Source: Rebecca billardiae RCC1528 (taxonomy: Eukaryota; Haptophyta). Taken from it: a stretch of 64,000 nucleotides of DNA. Positions 30,351-40,630 of this stretch are shown one piece after another; positions within the stretch are counted from its first letter, which is position 1, and each line of letters begins with the position of its first letter. Under the pieces are notes generated by a model, which saw nothing but the letters and a program-made list of their open reading frames with translations, made no database searches and was not told where the DNA came from. A program made the position numbers and the translations under genes. Location of the stretch: NCBI GenBank assembly GCA_965240325.2, contig OZ251226.1:2852001-2916000 (forward strand), written 5' to 3'.

Positions 30351-33300
30351 ATGACGCTGGCGCACGCCCTCGCGGCGCTGGCCGAGGCGGGACCGGAGGC
30401 ACGCGCCAAGTGCGTGGAGACTGTGCACACTCTTCTCGCCAACGTCCTCCAGCACCCGTCCGAGCCCAAGTACCGCCGAGTGCGCATGGGCAATGCGCGG
30501 TGCGTGCGCCGCCGCGCACCGCGCGATGCATGCTGCGCGACGGTGCAGGCTGACGAGCCCGAACCGCCGTCGCGCGCGCGGCGCGCTCGGCGCGCAGGTT
30601 CCACGCGGCTGTTCTCTCCGTCAGCGGCGGGCGTGACCTCATGCTCGTCGCGGGCTTTGCGCCCGATGGCGATGCTCTTGTCCTCGCGGAGGGCGCTGAC
30701 CTCGCGCCCGCGCGCGCCGTCCTCGACGCGCTGGCGGCGGGCTCCGCCAACGGCGCGACTACGGCGCCTGATGGCGCCACACACGCCGCCACCGCCAGCA
30801 CGCCCGCAGCGCATCCGACGCCCGCCGCGCCCACCGCTGCCAGCGCCACGGACGCGGCGGCGGCTGGCGCGGACGACGGCGCCGACTCGGACTCTGAGGA
30901 GCTCGCCCTCGCCCTCTCGCTCTCGGTCGCGGGCGCGGCGCCGGGCCCGAGCGCCACGCCGGCGGCGGCGGCACCAGCCGCGCCCACGCCCGCCGCGGAT
31001 CCGCCGGCGGCGGGCGACGCCTCGCTCGCCGAGGCCATCCGCCGCCACTTTGAGCGGCTGACGGCGGACGGCGTGGCGCCGACCGAAGCGGCCGTGCAGG
31101 CGCTCGACGCGGCGCGCAACGAGGCGGCGGAGGCGGGCACGCTGGAGGGCGCGATCCGCCGGCACTTCGCGCGGCTGAGCGCGGAGGGCCTTCCGCCCAA
31201 CGAGGCGGCCGCGCGCGCGCTCGAGGCCGCGCGGGAGGAGATGGCGGCCAGGGCCGCCGCCGGCGGCGACGCGCGCGCCGGCAGCAAGCGCGCGCGCGAG
31301 CACGCGCCGGCGGCAGCCGGGCAGGCGGCCGCGGCCGCGGAGGCGCCCGCCGCGGTGGAGTTCGTGCGCTTCGACGCGGAGAACGTCGCGACGGCGGCCG
31401 ACCAGGTCCACGAGATCAACGCCTTCTTCGCCGCGACGGGCATCGCCTTCGTCGACCCGTCCTTCCCGCCGCAGCCGCGCTCGCTCTTCTTCTCAGAGAG
31501 CAGCGCGTCGCAGTGGAAGTGCGCAGACTGCGGCCGGCGCAACCCGGTGCCGCCGGACCTGCCGCCGGCGGTGGAGATGGTCGGGCCGCAGGGCGCGGCG
31601 GCGCGCGCGCGCTTCCGCATGCGCTGCTCCTTCTGCCAGGCCGACGCCTCGGTCGAGCAGTCCCTCTCGCGCCCGACCAAGTGGCTGTCGGCGCGCGCCG
31701 ACCCGATCCGGGATCCGATCACGCTGCAGTACTTTGCGAGCGTGCCGTGGGCGATCATCCGCGACGAGCCGCGGCCGGACGACGCGCGGCAGGGCGCGCT
31801 CGGCGACTGCTGGTTCATCTGCGCGCTCTCCGTCCTCGCCGAGACGCCCGACCGCGTGCGCGCCCTCTTCTCGCCGACGGGCGAGCCGTCGCGCGCGCGC
31901 ACTGACTTCAATGACGCGGGCGCGTACACGCTGCGGCTGTGCCGCGCGGGCGAGTGGCACACCGTCGTGGTGGACGACCACTTCCCGGCGAACGAGCTGG
32001 ACATGCTGGCGTACGCGAATCCGGCGCGGAAGCAGCTGTGGGTCGCGCTCGTCGAGAAGGCCGCCGCCAAGCTGCACGGCTGCTACGAGGCGCTCGAGGC
32101 GGGCACGATGGCGGAGGCGCTCACGATGCTCACCGGGTACGCGACCGAGCGGCTGCTGACGCACCGGTACCGCCCCGTCGACGAGCTGCTCGCGGGCGCG
32201 CAGGAGCGGCGCGCGGCGGCGGGCGGCGGCGCGCCGGACGCGGAGGCGCTCAAGCTGCAGCGCAAGGCGATCGAGGCCGACCTCGCCACGCGCGAGTACG
32301 CCGACGTCGAGGAGCTGTTCTACGGGCTCGCGTCGAGGCGCGCGAGCGGCTTTGTGATCGCGGCCGCGTGCGTCGACCGCAAGGCGCGCGAGCTGGGGCT
32401 GCAGGTGCCGCACGCGTACGGCATTCTCGAGCTGCAGGAGATCGAGGTGGAGGCGCAGGACGAGCCGGTCCGGCTGGTCAAGCTGCGCAACCCGAGCGGC
32501 TTCAGCAGCTGGGCGGGCGACTGGGGCCCCAAGTCGAAGCAGTGGACGCACGACGTGAGGCAGGCGCTCGGCGCCGACCGCGAGGACGGTGCGGTCTTCT
32601 GGATGGCCTTCGACGACTTCATGCGCTTCTTCGCGAGCGTGGAGGTGTGCCGCGTGCGGCCGAGCCTGACGGAGACGCGCGCGCGCGGCTGGCTCCCGTC
32701 CGCGTTCGGCGCGGGCGAGGGCATGCGCCTCTCCGCCTTCGCGCGCACCGAGCTCGACCTCTGCCTGTATCAGGAGGGCCACAGCGAGCGCGGCACGGGC
32801 GCGCGCACGCTGCTCGACCTCGGCATGCTGCTGCTGCGCCGCGGCGGCGGGCCGCCCGTCGAGGAGGAGGGGCAGCAGGAGGGTAGCAGCAGGCGGCTCA
32901 CCGTCGTCGCGCACGTCGCGCGCGGGCCCGTCGAGCAGGTGCGCTGCGCGCGCCAGCACGCGCGCGCCCGCGCACGGCCCGCGCTTCTGCGCGCGCCGCT
33001 GCGATGCTGACGGGCGCAGCGCACGCCCCGCTCTGCGCGCGGCCCGCGCCCGGCCCGCGCCCGCCGCGCCGCGCAGGCGTTCGCCAACGTCACGCTCGAG
33101 ATGGACGACGTCGAGGCGGAGTACGTGGCCCTGCCGCTGTCCTTCACGCAGCTCGCCTCGACTGAGCCGCGCCGCTACGTCGCGGCCGTGCACTCGACGC
33201 AGCCCGTGCTGCTGCAGCCCACGCCCGTGGACATGCACGAGCTGGCGTGCGCACTCGCAGACGTGACGGCCGCGCAGGGCGAGCGCAAGCGGCTCAACGC

Positions 33301-33952
33301 CGCGCTGTGCCTGACCAACTGGAGGGACGACTCGGGGACAATCATCGTCGCCGAGAACATCTCGCCCGTCCACCACTTCCAGGTCGACCTAGACATCGCG
33401 CAGGCGGTCAACATCTTGTGCTCGAGAGGTGTGCGCGCGCCAAGCAAGCGCGCACGTGCGGGCGGGCGTCTCGCGCTCGGCGGCCGAGCGCGCGGACCGG
33501 GCTCATGCACTCTGCGTGCCCCTCGCCGCGCGCGCCCTCCAGGCGCGCTCTTCTCGCAGGACGTCTTGCCGCCACTCTCGCGGCAGGTGCTCATGGTCAT
33601 CTCGCACAAGCCCGGCGGCAACGAGCCCAATTACGGCGTGAGCATGGCCGTGCAGCCGGCATCGGCGGCCGCGGAGGCGCACATGCCGCCGATTGGCGGC
33701 GAGCAGCCGATCAGCAGGCTGCACATGCCCACGGCGCTGCCAGCCGCGCGGCGCGCGCTTCTGGAGCGTGAAATGAGCGCACAGCCTGCCGCCGGCGCGA
33801 GCAACATCGACATCCAGAACCTGTCAGCCGCCCTCGCCGCCACGTTCCAGCAGCAGCTGGCAAACAACCAGGGCGGCGACGGGCCTGGCGGCGGCGGGAG
33901 CGGCGCACCACCTGGGCCTGGCGGCGGGGGGCAGGGTGGCAACCCTGCCTGA
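30351..33952 (+). CDS. PUB-UIM-RanBP2 zinc finger-calpain cysteine protease
   Basis: Exons 30351-30499, 30598-32938, 33077-33430, 33560-33952 (1078 residues). A PUB domain (p97/VCP-tail binding in known proteins) starts near residue 18 and crosses the first intron: LANVLQHPSEPKYRRVRMGN then RFHAAVLSVSGG. A UIM-like SDSEELALALSLSV comes next, then two tandem ~38-residue repeats (AEAIRRHFERLTADG and EGAIRRHFARLSAEG). A RanBP2-type zinc finger (WKCADCGRRNP...RCSFCQA) precedes a C2-family papain-like core. Catalytic Cys is in QGALGDCWFICAL, His in PHAYGIL, Asn in KLRNPSGFSSWAGDW. The Trp after NP is Ser, and LRNPWG becomes LRNPSG; the triad remains intact. The calpain C-terminal beta-domain is split by introns 2 and 3. 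The architecture recalls calpain-15/SOL (zinc fingers plus calpain) with ubiquitin-linked modules added. Confidence 0.88.
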
Positions 33953-34699
33953 GATCGGCACCCTGGACGCCGCCCGACGAGACGCCATCGGCCTGAGGCT
34001 TGGGCGCCAACTGCAGCAGTCGGTCTGTCTGCTGGCAACTCGCACCCAGACCCGGCTGCACCGGCACCGGCGGCCCCCGCGTTCGCGGCCGCGGGCACCT
34101 GCCACCTGGTCCTCGAGACTCACCGCGGCCGGGCCCCGCGGGCCCGCCGGCGGGGCCGGGGGCTGTAAAGTTTAAGTGTACGTAGACCCCTCGCCCGCCG
34201 TCGCGGACTGACCGCGCGGCGGGGGTGGCCGGGGGCTCGCGCGGAACCGACCTATCATCAGGCTATCACTCGTAGTAGCTACGCGTGGGTACTGCTGGGT
34301 AGACGCCAAGCTCGCGTACTACCGGCACCGCGCCCGCGGGCAGCGCGTAGCCGTACTGACGTCCGCCGACTGAGTACAGAGTCAGAGTACAGTTTATTTG
34401 TTTTTAACGTGCGTAAGGCTCACGGTGGCAGGTTGCCGCGCCATCCTTCATCGCACGCTCTCCGAAGAGAGACCTGGAAACTGGGGGTTTGAACCCATGA
34501 CCTCAGACGCAAGAGCACGCCAGTACTCCCACTCGGCCACAGACCGGTAGTGAGTACTGACTCCGTGGGCGTCAGACTTCCGGGTGACGCCGTTGGCTGT
34601 TTGCTCCGCCTGATATGCGATCGTAGACCCGAGGCCTGCCACGGCCGTCAGCCACCCACTCAGCTGCCGTTGCCCGTCTTTTGCTTCTTCTTGTTCCTG
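33953..34699. other. Intergenic with a tRNA-like sequence
   Basis: Convergent 3' ends of the calpain and epimerase genes. The only feature seen is the tRNA-like sequence at 34475-34546 (-). The 34080-34160 part is very GC-rich. Confidence 0.4.
34475..34546 (-). ncRNA. tRNA-like sequence (degenerate tRNA or SINE head)
   Basis: On the minus strand GTGGCCGAGTGG is a near-consensus A-box and GGGTTCAAACCC a near-consensus B-box, about 45 bases apart, as in a class II (Leu/Ser) tRNA. The acceptor arms do not pair convincingly, and the anticodon arm GGCG...CGTC gives an irregular loop. More likely a pseudo-tRNA or a SINE head than a working tRNA. Confidence 0.5.
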
Positions 34700-35659
34700 C
34701 TAGCGCGATCGCGACGGGCGAGGGCGTGTGAGTGCGCAGCGGCGGTAGGGTGCGCGTGGATTGGACGCGCCGGCGCCCGTGTGCGAGGCGCACCTGTTTG
34801 GCTCGAAGACGTACTTGATGAGCGACTCCTTGATGCCGAGGAGCTCAGGAAATTCCTTCTTGAGCTTGGCGCAGTCGAGCTCGTTGTTCGAGCGCGGCGC
34901 GGCGAGGATCTTCGCCTGCTCCTCCAGCGTGAAATTCTTCCACGTGAAGCTGGGGTCGTAGTACTCCTTGTACAGCTCGAGGATCTCGTTGTGGGAGACC
35001 ACGCCCGGGTTGGTGAAGTTGTAGATGCCGGTGAGCTTGCGGCGCGCCATCTCGATGGAGATGGGCATCAGCTCCGGCAGCACCGTCATCGAGTTGGGGA
35101 TGTTCACCACGCGGTCGTACTTGGAGATCTTGTAGATGAAGTTGCGCGGGAACTCGAGGTCGTCGCCGATCGGCATCCGCACGCGCAGGGTGCACGTGTT
35201 TGGGTAGATCTTGAGGAGGTCCTCGACATACGCCTTGGTGTGCGAGTAGAACGAGCCGTGGAAATTGGGCGAGTCCTCCTCCGTGAAGCCAACGCCGCTG
35301 TTCATCTTGTGCTTGCCATTGTCGTACTCGAAGATGCAGCCAGTCGCAAAGATGGTCAGGTGGATATCGCGCTCGTTTGTGAGATCGGCGAGGTTGAGCG
35401 TGCCGACAACGTTCACGCGCACGGTCTCGGACTTGTGCGACTCACACCAGTCCACGTTCGGCCGGCCCGTCAGCCCAGCAGCGTTGAGCACGTGTGTCGG
35501 CTTCACAGTGTCGAGCTCCTTTGCCAAGCTCTCGCGGTTCTCCAGCCGCGTTGTCGCGTACGAGTACTCGATCCCCTTCTCCTCGCAGAGGCCGCCGAGC
35601 ATGCCACCAAGCCATCCGGTCTTGCCGAAGATGAGCACCTTCATCTTGTCGCCGCCCAT
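34700..35659 (-). CDS. UDP-4-keto-6-deoxyglucose 3,5-epimerase/4-keto-reductase (plant UER1/RHM C-terminal type)
   Basis: Makes nucleotide-L-rhamnose: the bifunctional last step that epimerises and reduces the 4-keto-6-deoxy sugar with NADPH. Single exon, 319 residues, ATG at 35659 (second Met at codon 6). SDR-extended fold: FGKTGWLGG at 11-19 (Rossmann GxxGxxG), GRPNVDWCESHK at 65-76, catalytic YSHTK at 138-142 (YxxxK), RVRMPI, and the strongly conserved NFTNPGVVSHNEILE and PSFTWKNFTLEEQAK. IKESLIKYVFEPN ends the family core; the last 26 residues are Arg/Ala-rich and absent from plant homologues. They may be real or reflect an unrecognised downstream intron. Plants carry this domain alone (UER1) or fused to a dehydratase (RHM); here it is alone. 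Cytosolic; likely supplies rhamnose for cell-surface polysaccharide. Confidence 0.93.
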   Translation of the reverse strand: MGGDKMKVLIFGKTGWLGGMLGGLCEEKGIEYSYATTRLENRESLAKELDTVKPTHVLNAAGLTGRPNVDWCESHKSETVRVNVVGTLNLADLTNERDIHLTIFATGCIFEYDNGKHKMNSGVGFTEEDSPNFHGSFYSHTKAYVEDLLKIYPNTCTLRVRMPIGDDLEFPRNFIYKISKYDRVVNIPNSMTVLPELMPISIEMARRKLTGIYNFTNPGVVSHNEILELYKEYYDPSFTWKNFTLEEQAKILAAPRSNNELDCAKLKKEFPELLGIKESLIKYVFEPNRCASHTGAGASNPRAPYRRCALTRPRPSRSR

Positions 35660-36839
35660 CCTGTGCGTGCTCTGGCCTCGGGCGTCCCGCGGTCTCGGCC
35701 ACTGGAGGCGTTGGCTGCTCGCGAGACGCGCTCCACCGCGAACTACCGGCGATCGAACGCGCTTTTACGCTGTGGCCGATCGAGATCGGTATCTCGAGCT
35801 CTGCGCTCGTCGGAGTCGTCGCTTTTGATCGATCAGACCGACTGTATCCATACTGAATACGTACGTAAAACAGCACAGAGTCTCTGAGAACTAACTACGT
35901 CATCTACAGTTTACTAAGAATATTATAAGAGACGCACACAGCTCAAGCAGGCGAGATAACGAGATTGACGCCCGCCAACTGTCACCGCCCATGAAGCCGT
36001 CGCCGATGGTAGCGCCGCCGGAAGATTCGTTCAGCCGTCCGCCTGCGAGGCCTGGATGAGGGCCGTGCGGCCGCCTCGCGGCGCGGCCAGCCGCCCCGCC
36101 GGGCCCGCGGAGTAGCGCCACGGCGGCTGAGTACGCGGCTCTCCCAGTAGCGCCCGTCGTCCTGGCCGTGAGAATCCGCGATGGTGCCCGTTCCCCCTTG
36201 GCTGCTTAGACTGCATTCGTCACTGCTTGAATATCACTCCAGATAGGCGCATCAGTGCTGAATGCAAGACCGTACTACCAGGACTCGGGTGTGCCATGCA
36301 GGGTTCAGCCGCTCACACGCCGTGAACCGTGCCGACGCGTCTTCCAATCTGATGACTCTCTTGCCAAAGAGGACCGACTCGGGTCAGAAGACGTCCGAGT
36401 TCTGTGACTCAGACTCTTCCCGGGTCAGGATCGGAGGACGTAGTCCGTGACGGCGGCCACGCCCACGTCGTGACTCGTTGTCGTACTCGTACTTCGTAGT
36501 CGTGTCCGTGCCGCGTCGTCGTCACGCGGTTCACAGTGTCAGTTGCGTCTGCTAGTAGTGGACTAGTGCGGCGTCGTCGGACGTCCGTGCAGGCGCCATG
36601 TCCACCATCACGGACCGTCGTCGAAGCCGTCATCTCGCAAGCTCGTCGTGGGGCGTGCACCTTGCACGGGCAAATGTGGCAATGTGCGCTCGCCAACGAC
36701 GCGGTGTCCGCCGGTCGTGACAGCCGCAAAGGCGGCTGCCGACCACGCTCAGCTCGCCGCGGCGCCACATATGCCACAGGCCAGCCCGGCTCCAGCTGGT
36801 GCGGCCAGCGCGCGCGGCGCGCCACCGCGCGGCCGACGC
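35660..36839. other. Intergenic, no supported gene; dispersed repeat copy 2
   Basis: Upstream region of the epimerase gene followed by the 3' flank of the MATE gene. A 138-codon minus frame (36409-36825) has no recognisable content. Confidence 0.4.
35905..35979 (+). repeat. Dispersed repeat family, copy 2
   Basis: TACAGTTTACTAAGAAT, then GAGACGCACACAGCTCA, GCAGGCGAGATAACGAGA and TGACGCCCGCCAA. The internal GAGAT/CGAGA doubling distinguishes it from copy 1. It lies about 250 bp upstream of the minus-strand epimerase start. Confidence 0.75.
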
Positions 36840-38501
36840 TCAGTTCGCAGGCGCTACCGCATCGACGGCTCCCCCATCCGGCTCATCGCCCGAGCTCGCC
36901 TTCCGCCCCGACGCCATCTTGCCCCGCAGCCAGACGCTCGCCTCGAGCGCGCGCACGACGTAGAGCAGCAGCAGGCCGCGCCAGACGGCCTGCACGCCAT
37001 GGCCGCTCACCGTGATCGCGAGCCAGAGGTACGTGGCGACGAGGCCGATGTTGAAGCACGAGCAGCGCACGAGGTAGCCGATCTCGTTCATCGCCAGGTA
37101 AGCGCCGTCCACCACCTGCACCGCCCCTGCGAGCAGCAGCGAGAGGAAGGTGGGCAGCGCAAACGAGCGCATGATGGGCCAGAGCGCCACGTCGCGCGTG
37201 AACATGGCGGGCGCTGCGTGCGGCAGCGTGAAGCCGATCAGGCCGAGGCCGCTGCCGGCGAGCATGCCCGTGACGACGAGGACGATGAGCAGCCGATTCG
37301 CGAGCGGCATCCCCAGATTCGGCACCGGGTCCTTGGGCCGCTGGCGCATGATCTCGTGCTGCTGCTCGCGCAGGCGCGTGTCTCGCGCCATCTCTGTCGG
37401 CAGGAACACCTGCGTTGCCTGCTGCAGCGGCAGCGTCGCACACATGAGGAGGTTGAACATGGACCACATGGCCTGGTGCGCGGCGGCCGACTCCGTGGAG
37501 AACGTCGTCGCGCGAGAGCACAGCAGCAGGAAGGACGTGTTGAGCGAGATGAAGATGACGGAGATCGCAGCCGACTTGGACCAGAAGCGGTGCAGCTCCT
37601 TCTTGGTCGGGAGCGCCAGTCGCAGCTTCACGCGGCTCGTCTTTCGGTAGCCGATGAAGAGGAAGAGGGGGATCGCGAGCCACTGCGCGCCCGACGTGGC
37701 GATGGCCGCGCCGGCGAGCCCCATCTTGGCCCCCAGGATCAGCCCGAGATCGCCCACGATGTTGACCACCGACGTGAGCGCGATCACGAACAGCGGCGTC
37801 ATTGAGTCGCGCTGCGCGAGCAGCGCGGCCTGCAGCACCATGCCAATGAGCACGGCTGGGCACGAGAGCGCTCGGATGCGTAGGTAGACAGCCGCCTTGG
37901 CCACCACATCCGGGTGCGCGCCGGTGGCGGCGATCACCGAGTTCGTGCCGCTCAGGAGCAGCAGGCCCGTCGTCGTGCCGATGACGGCGGCGAGCAGGAC
38001 AGCGCAGGTGAGGATGCGCTGCGCGGCGCCGACGTCGTTCTCCGCGAGGTAGGTGGAGACCTCGAGGGTTGTCGCCGCCGAGAGGAAGCAGAACGTCCAC
38101 AGGATCGTGTTGAACACCACGACATTGGGACCAAGCGACGCGAGGTCGATTGTCGAGCCAGCGATGCCGACGCACACCGTGTCGATGAAGGACATGAGGG
38201 GATCGGCGAGCGAGACGCTCGCCGCCGGCACGCAGAAGACGAGGATCTTCCAGATCTCGTCGCGCAGTCGCCACCTCGGGACCTCCACCTCCATCGCCGC
38301 TCGTCTGCGCCCCATGAGCGGCAGGCGAAGCAAGCCGTGCCTCGGCGCGACAGAGGCCAGCACGCGCGCGCGCGGCCGCGCAAAGGCCGGGCGCAGCCGC
38401 TTGCGCTCAAAGGGCTTGGCGGGATCGACCGCGCCCTCGGCGACGATAGTGACCGCCATCAACACCGCCAGCAAAGCGTGCCGCGCGATGCGTGTTCGCA
38501 T
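36840..38501 (-). CDS. MATE-family efflux transporter, probably plastid-targeted
   Basis: Proton- or sodium-coupled exporter of organic compounds. 553 residues from the ATG at 38501; the frame is open to 38747 but that part is low-complexity and would bury the signal peptide. The N-terminus has a hydrophobic signal (residues 4-22), then a long basic, Ser/Arg/Pro leader (PFERKRLRPAFARPRARV) before the first core helix at about 75. That bipartite layout is typical of proteins sent to complex plastids. About twelve hydrophobic segments follow. Family features: DPLMSFIDTVCVG near helix 1, QRDSMTPLFV, GDLGLILGAKMGLAGAAIATSGAQW, and the second-half repeat starting LNTSFLLLCSRATTF. Nearest plant relatives by eye are EDS5/chloroplast MATE proteins. 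Single exon. Confidence 0.88.
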   Translation of the reverse strand: MRTRIARHALLAVLMAVTIVAEGAVDPAKPFERKRLRPAFARPRARVLASVAPRHGLLRLPLMGRRRAAMEVEVPRWRLRDEIWKILVFCVPAASVSLADPLMSFIDTVCVGIAGSTIDLASLGPNVVVFNTILWTFCFLSAATTLEVSTYLAENDVGAAQRILTCAVLLAAVIGTTTGLLLLSGTNSVIAATGAHPDVVAKAAVYLRIRALSCPAVLIGMVLQAALLAQRDSMTPLFVIALTSVVNIVGDLGLILGAKMGLAGAAIATSGAQWLAIPLFLFIGYRKTSRVKLRLALPTKKELHRFWSKSAAISVIFISLNTSFLLLCSRATTFSTESAAAHQAMWSMFNLLMCATLPLQQATQVFLPTEMARDTRLREQQHEIMRQRPKDPVPNLGMPLANRLLIVLVVTGMLAGSGLGLIGFTLPHAAPAMFTRDVALWPIMRSFALPTFLSLLLAGAVQVVDGAYLAMNEIGYLVRCSCFNIGLVATYLWLAITVSGHGVQAVWRGLLLLYVVRALEASVWLRGKMASGRKASSGDEPDGGAVDAVAPAN

Positions 38502-39568
38502 CGCGCCCGTGTGTCGACGACCGCTGATGATTGCCGCCAGCAAACCTGGAGCTGCTGACGAGCGCGCTCGCGCGTCGTCTTTGACGGAAGCTCGGCGCCG
38601 CCGGCCGCGCGTCGAGCCAGCCGGGGCGAGCCATCCGCCGCCTGCCCGCAACCGATGAGGCAACGTCCACGAACGCCCAACGCTCGGCATCGGTCCGGAC
38701 GTTCGGAGGCTCCCCAGGACTTCCGAATTCGCAGCGGGTGACGTCACTTTTAGAAAAAAATGCTGTCAGCTGAGTGTCAGCAGCATCGCGTAGCCCGTAA
38801 CTTCGGCCGCTGTCCCAGACTCACTGTCCCTCGCGCCTCGGGCCAGCGAGCAGGCCATTAGGCATTACTCGGGCGGCTAAGCATCACGCACCATTTTAGA
38901 TTTTAGAACTGAATTCTAGTCTGATCGATCTCAGACGATCCGATCTGTCGTAGACGTAAGACGTAGTAGTTTTAAAATCACTCATTAATCATTACGCTGT
39001 CACGTATCAGACGTATTACTAAATATTGCTGGTCAGCACTCTAACACAGCAAGACAGCATTTATTGATTTAAAGTTTAGATCCCACTACTGATTGAGACG
39101 ATGGCGATACCGTTAAGCTACCATAATTTAATAATCATTAGGCTACATAAGGCTGCATTTACTTATTTAATCGTCTTTTGACGAATAATTAGTAGACGAC
39201 TCAGCTGCAGCGTAAACCATAAGCGTTACCGTGACTACAGTACCGCGGCCGAGTCACCGCGTCGGGCGGCGTCGGCGGCGGGCGCCGCCCGGGCACTCGG
39301 GCCGACTCAGACTGTACTCTGAGTCTGACTCTGTAGACAGTGTAGTCCGCTGAGCGGCGGGGCGATATGTCAAACGGCCGACGACATCAGGAGCAGCCCA
39401 AGCAGGCGATCGACTTCACTGGTGTTGCGACTTCGCTCTTCAGACTTTTACGGCGTCACCTGACTGTAGCCATTGCCCGGCGGTGCCCGCCGCTGCCACC
39501 GCCGCCGCCAGCGGCGTCGATCACGTTGACGATTCGCTCCGGGGGAGGGGAAGGGGGGCTGATCCTCG
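38502..39568. other. Intergenic, AT-rich core, no gene
   Basis: 38700-39240 is notably AT-rich compared with flanking genes, with repeated TTTTAGATTTTAGAA-like and TAATTAGTAGACGAC stretches. No coding or RNA feature supported. Confidence 0.4.
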
Positions 39569-40459
39569 TCACACGTCGGACTCCTCGTCACTACTCGCCT
39601 CCCCCGATCGGTCGCCGTCCTCGCTGGAGCCGGAAGCCTCGTCGGAGCCCGAAGAGTCGCTCTCGCTCTGGATGACGCGCTTGCGCTTCGCGCCGGCGCT
39701 GCCCTTCTTTGCCTCTTGGGCGCTGGAAGGCGCCGCCGGTGAGCCGCCATCCACGTTCCCGTCGGTTGGGCTGCCGCATGCGTCGGCAGCACGGACGAGC
39801 TCTGGCGGCAGCGCCCACGGATCCGCACACGAGCGGCGCCTGGGCCGTCCCCCGGACGCTTCTCCGCCTGTCGAGGGCAGGATGTTGGAGGTGTCGATGC
39901 CATCCAGCTCGCGCTCGAGCGCCTTCTTGGCAGCGAACTGCGCGAGCTCCGCGCGCGACGGACGCTCGCTGAGGCCGGCCGAGGTCAGGATGCCCTTGAG
40001 CCGCTCGAGAACCTCCTTGCCCTCCATCGTCGCGATGCCTCTGATCGACGCGAGGCGGGCCTGCAGGCCGGCCTTCTTGATGGCTGCGCGCGCAGCCTCG
40101 ATCTGCTTGACCACACGCGGCGAAGAGCGCTCCCACGCGTGGCCAGCCGACGTGGTGGCCGACGGCTTCTTCGCTTGCTGCGTCGAGGGCTTCGTCGAGC
40201 CCTTCTTCGACGACTTTGAAGGCTTCTGCGCCACGTCGTCCTCGTCCGTGGGCATCTCTTCGTGCTCCGCCTCGGCTGCAGATGCCGCTGCGTCGGCGCA
40301 CGCCTGCATGCACTTGAGAATGTGCCCCTTCTTCTCGATGAGGGATGTGCCCAGCTCTTGCTCGAGCTGCAGGCGCACTGCCTTCGTCGTCATCGGCTGG
40401 TCGCCGTCGGCCACGCCGAACAGCTCGCGCACGCGCTCCTCGATCCACTTGTGCGACAT
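39569..40459 (-). CDS. HIRIP3-like histone chaperone with DEK-C-type N-terminus
   Basis: Single exon, 296 residues from the ATG at 40459; the open frame continues to 41125 but overlaps the divergent gene and lacks homology. Residues 1-55 (WIEERVRELFGVADGDQPMT, then VRLQLEQELGTSLIEKKGHI) form a DEK C-terminal-like helical domain, as found at the start of HIRIP3. A Lys/Ser-rich linker follows. Residues about 115-195 (AGLQARLASIRGIATMEGKE, LKGILTSAGLSERPS, ELDGIDTSNIL) resemble the CHZ-type H2A-H2B-binding motif region of HIRIP3. The C-terminus is a Ser/Asp/Glu-rich acidic tail with likely CK2 sites and a KRKR nuclear signal. Role inferred: nuclear histone chaperone. Its start is 171 bp from the divergent ankyrin-like gene. 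Confidence 0.7.
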   Translation of the reverse strand: MSHKWIEERVRELFGVADGDQPMTTKAVRLQLEQELGTSLIEKKGHILKCMQACADAAASAAEAEHEEMPTDEDDVAQKPSKSSKKGSTKPSTQQAKKPSATTSAGHAWERSSPRVVKQIEAARAAIKKAGLQARLASIRGIATMEGKEVLERLKGILTSAGLSERPSRAELAQFAAKKALERELDGIDTSNILPSTGGEASGGRPRRRSCADPWALPPELVRAADACGSPTDGNVDGGSPAAPSSAQEAKKGSAGAKRKRVIQSESDSSGSDEASGSSEDGDRSGEASSDEESDV

Positions 40460-40630
40460 AAGATCTCCGTGTGTCGTGTGACGAGAGTGACCGTTAGACG
40501 GGTGCGCACCAGCCACCAACCGCACCGGACACAGGCACCAAAGTCCAAACGCCAAAGGATTCCGGGAGTGAGCGCCTGCGATGAGTTCTGCGAACCGTGG
40601 GCCGAAAGCCCGAAACAGAAAAAAGGCAGC
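40460..40630. promoter_or_regulatory. Short bidirectional promoter region
   Basis: Only 171 bp separate the ATGs of the HIRIP3-like gene (-) and the myristoylated protein gene (+). No TATA box or other clear motif seen. Confidence 0.4.

Noticed and set aside
31493-33376. 627-codon minus-strand ORF over the calpain
   Set aside because: Antisense shadow rich in Arg, Ala, Val and His; the calpain frame carries the catalytic motifs.
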